Of a DNA stretch of 6,387 bases, positions 5,094 through 6,387 are shown piece by piece. This DNA is from Pseudomonas sp. UBA4194 (GTDB taxonomy: Bacteria; Pseudomonadota; Gammaproteobacteria; Pseudomonadales; Pseudomonadaceae): positions 1 to 6,387 of the forward strand of contig NZ_DFUE01000051.1 in assembly GCF_002379585.1 (NCBI RefSeq). Reading direction: 5' to 3'. The stretch's first letter is position 1. Each line of letters opens with the position of its first letter. The translations under genes and the position numbers were made by a program. The notes under the pieces were generated by a model that worked only from the letters and a program-made list of their open reading frames with translations, had not been told where the DNA came from and searched no databases.

Positions 5094-6151
5094 CACTGAG
5101 CCTTGAGGTTTTTCAGCTCGACCTGGGCTGCGCCCTCGGCAGCGGTGGCGATTTCGCCGATGACCCAAGGCTGTTCGCCGTTGGCGCGCAGGGAGGCAAG
5201 GGTTTTTTCGACGTCAGCTTGGGCCACGCAGATCACCATGCCCACGCCACAGTTGAGGACGCGATGCATCTCGTGCTCGTCGACGTTGCCCTGCTGCTGC
5301 AACCAGTCGAATACCGCCGGGCGCTGCCAGCTGGCAACATCGACCACAGCCTGGGCACCCTTGGGCAGGACGCGCGGGATGTTGTCCAGCAGGCCGCCGC
5401 CAGTGATGTGGGCCATGGCCTTGACTGCGCCGGTGTCCTTGATCAGTTGCAGCAGCGGCTTGACGTAGATGCGAGTCGGCGCCATCAGCAGGCTGGTCAG
5501 GGGCTTGCCGTCGAGCTCGATGTTCTCGATGTCGGCGCCGGCCACTTCGATGATCTTGCGGATCAGCGAGTAACCGTTGGAATGCGGGCCGGAGGAAGGC
5601 AGAGCGATCAGCGCGTCACCGGTGGCGACCTTGCTGCCGTCGATGATCTCGGCCTTTTCCACCACGCCGACGCAGAAACCGGCCAGGTCGTAGTCTTCGC
5701 CTTCGTACATGCCTGGCATTTCAGCAGTTTCACCGCCTACCAGGGAGCAACCGGCCAGCTCGCAGCCTTCGCCGATGCCGGTCACCACGGTGGCGGCGGT
5801 GTCGACATTGAGCTTGCCGGTGGCGTAGTAGTCGAGGAAGAACAGTGGCTCGGCGCCGCAGACGACCAGGTCGTTCACGCACATGGCAACCAGGTCGATG
5901 CCGATGCTTTCGTGCTGGTTGAGGTTCAGCGCCAGGCGCAACTTGGTGCCCACACCGTCGGTGCCGGACACCAGTACTGGCTGCTTGTAGCCTGCCGGGA
6001 TTTCGCACAGGGCGCCAAAACCGCCGAGGCCGCCCATGACTTCGGGCCGCGCGGTGCGCTTGGCGACGCCTTTGATGCGTTCGACCAATGCTTCACCGGC
6101 GTCGATGTCTACACCGGCGTCCTTGTAGCTCACGGAGGGTTTATTGCTCAT
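5093..6151 (-). CDS. purM: Phosphoribosylformylglycinamidine cyclo-ligase PurM
   Basis: AIR synthetase, fifth step of purine synthesis: closes the imidazole ring of FGAM to give aminoimidazole ribonucleotide, using ATP. Cytoplasmic, 352 aa, usual length about 345. Visible motifs of the PurM/ATP-grasp-unrelated AIRS superfamily are GGFGAL (43-48), the ATP/phosphate loop SGTDGVGTK (62-70), DLVAMCVNDLVVCGAEPLFF (86-105), GGETAEMPG (139-147), SSGPHSNGYSL (186-196) and HITGGGLLDNIPR (248-260). The ATG at 6151 fits the family N-terminus (SVSYKDAGVDIDAG); its ribosome site AAAGG is about 8 nt away and modest. It is the first gene of the operon and shares one base with purN. The two encoded steps are not consecutive, since PurL acts between them, but purM-purN pairing is common in gamma-proteobacteria. 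Confidence 0.98.
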   Translation of the reverse strand: MSNKPSVSYKDAGVDIDAGEALVERIKGVAKRTARPEVMGGLGGFGALCEIPAGYKQPVLVSGTDGVGTKLRLALNLNQHESIGIDLVAMCVNDLVVCGAEPLFFLDYYATGKLNVDTAATVVTGIGEGCELAGCSLVGGETAEMPGMYEGEDYDLAGFCVGVVEKAEIIDGSKVATGDALIALPSSGPHSNGYSLIRKIIEVAGADIENIELDGKPLTSLLMAPTRIYVKPLLQLIKDTGAVKAMAHITGGGLLDNIPRVLPKGAQAVVDVASWQRPAVFDWLQQQGNVDEHEMHRVLNCGVGMVICVAQADVEKTLASLRANGEQPWVIGEIATAAEGAAQVELKNLKAQ

Positions 6152-6214
6152 GATCCAGGCCTTTAAAGGAGGGAGTCGGGGGAGTCGACCGTCGTCGATC
6201 CACGAAGGCGCGCG

Positions 6215-6220
6215 ATTTTA
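6215..6220 (-). promoter_or_regulatory. Candidate -10 box for purM
   Basis: The minus strand reads TGATAAAATC, with TAAAAT (5 of 6 matches to TATAAT) about 64 nt ahead of the purM start in an otherwise GC-rich stretch. No good -35 hexamer is found 16-18 bp upstream, so the promoter is weak or activator-dependent, or the box is chance. No known purine repressor site was recognised. Confidence 0.3.
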
Positions 6221-6293
6221 TCAGGCTTGCGGGTGAGGAACCAGCGCAGTGCGACGGTTGTTCCGGGTGGGCGGGGGATCGGCGGTGAATGGT

Positions 6294-6387
6294 CCCCTCA
6301 CCCCAGCCCTCTCCCTGAGGGAGAGGGAGCAGTACGATGGTGCTACGGATATTGGTGATCTGCTTCTAGCTCCCTCTCCCCCAGGGA
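6294..6387. repeat. REP/REPIN-like inverted repeat pair, cut by window end
   Basis: The left unit runs CCCCTCACCCCAG then a near-perfect palindrome: CCCTCTCCCT (6307-6316), centre G6317, AGGGAGAGGG (6318-6327). A second unit starts GCTCCCTCTCCC (6369-6380), the exact reverse complement of 6319-6330, and continues CCAGGG where the left unit would predict TCAGGG. The two units thus face each other across 38 bp. CCCTCACCCCAGCCCTCTCCC is a very common intergenic repeat in Pseudomonas genomes, and paired opposing copies match the REPIN form. It lies in non-coding DNA upstream of purM. Confidence 0.8.

Noticed and set aside
5094..5168. 25-codon N-terminal extension of PurN into purM
   Set aside because: No similarity to PurN, arginine-rich out-of-frame translation of purM; the TGATG overlap start is standard.
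5033..6166. Plus-strand open frame of 377 codons opposite purM
   Set aside because: Antisense to a fully conserved purM; composition is that of a reverse-frame shadow.
1..6387. Search for a new defence, mobile or biosynthetic system, CRISPR array, tRNA or rRNA
   Set aside because: All long frames are accounted for by housekeeping genes; no direct-repeat array, transposase, integrase or cloverleaf was recognised by eye.

Overview
The window looks like chromosome of a fluorescent-type Pseudomonas or a close gamma-proteobacterial relative. Coding DNA is GC-rich with GC-ending codons. The proteins read as Pseudomonas-like versions of MazG, a DUF2058 protein, DctA, PurN and PurM. The order mazG - DUF2058 ... 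purN/purM matches what I recall of the relA-mazG to purMN stretch of Pseudomonas genomes. Species was not determined.

Layout, left to right. (1) A plus-strand pair, mazG (22-855) and a DUF2058 gene (883-1425), closed by a strong bidirectional terminator (1451-1476). (2) A 60-codon conserved-looking small gene on the minus strand (1493-1675), with a candidate sigma-70 promoter and a GC-poorer leader that holds an inverted repeat. (3) A minus-strand C4-dicarboxylate transporter gene, dctA (1990-3330), with a UUCG-loop terminator downstream. (4) A 390-bp non-coding region (3331-3723) that serves as the dctA control region: a textbook sigma-54 -24/-12 promoter, two phased palindromes upstream in enhancer position, and a leader hairpin. 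It also holds the terminator of the next operon. (5) A minus-strand operon, purM (5093-6151), purN (4443-5093) and a periplasmic DUF3108 protein gene (3724-4434). The genes are joined by a one-base stop/start overlap and an 8-nt gap. (6) A non-coding right end with a candidate purM promoter and a REP/REPIN-like pair of inverted repeats that runs off the window.

Functionally these are housekeeping and nutrition genes: MazG hydrolyses nucleoside triphosphates, PurM and PurN carry out two steps of de novo purine synthesis, and DctA imports succinate, fumarate and malate, the favoured carbon sources of pseudomonads. I found no mobile element, CRISPR array, defence system or RNA gene, and no sign of a new multi-gene system. 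The parts most worth a second look are the dctA enhancer/sigma-54 region, the REPIN-like repeat, the small gene with its own promoter, and the coupling of a DUF3108 envelope protein to purine synthesis genes.
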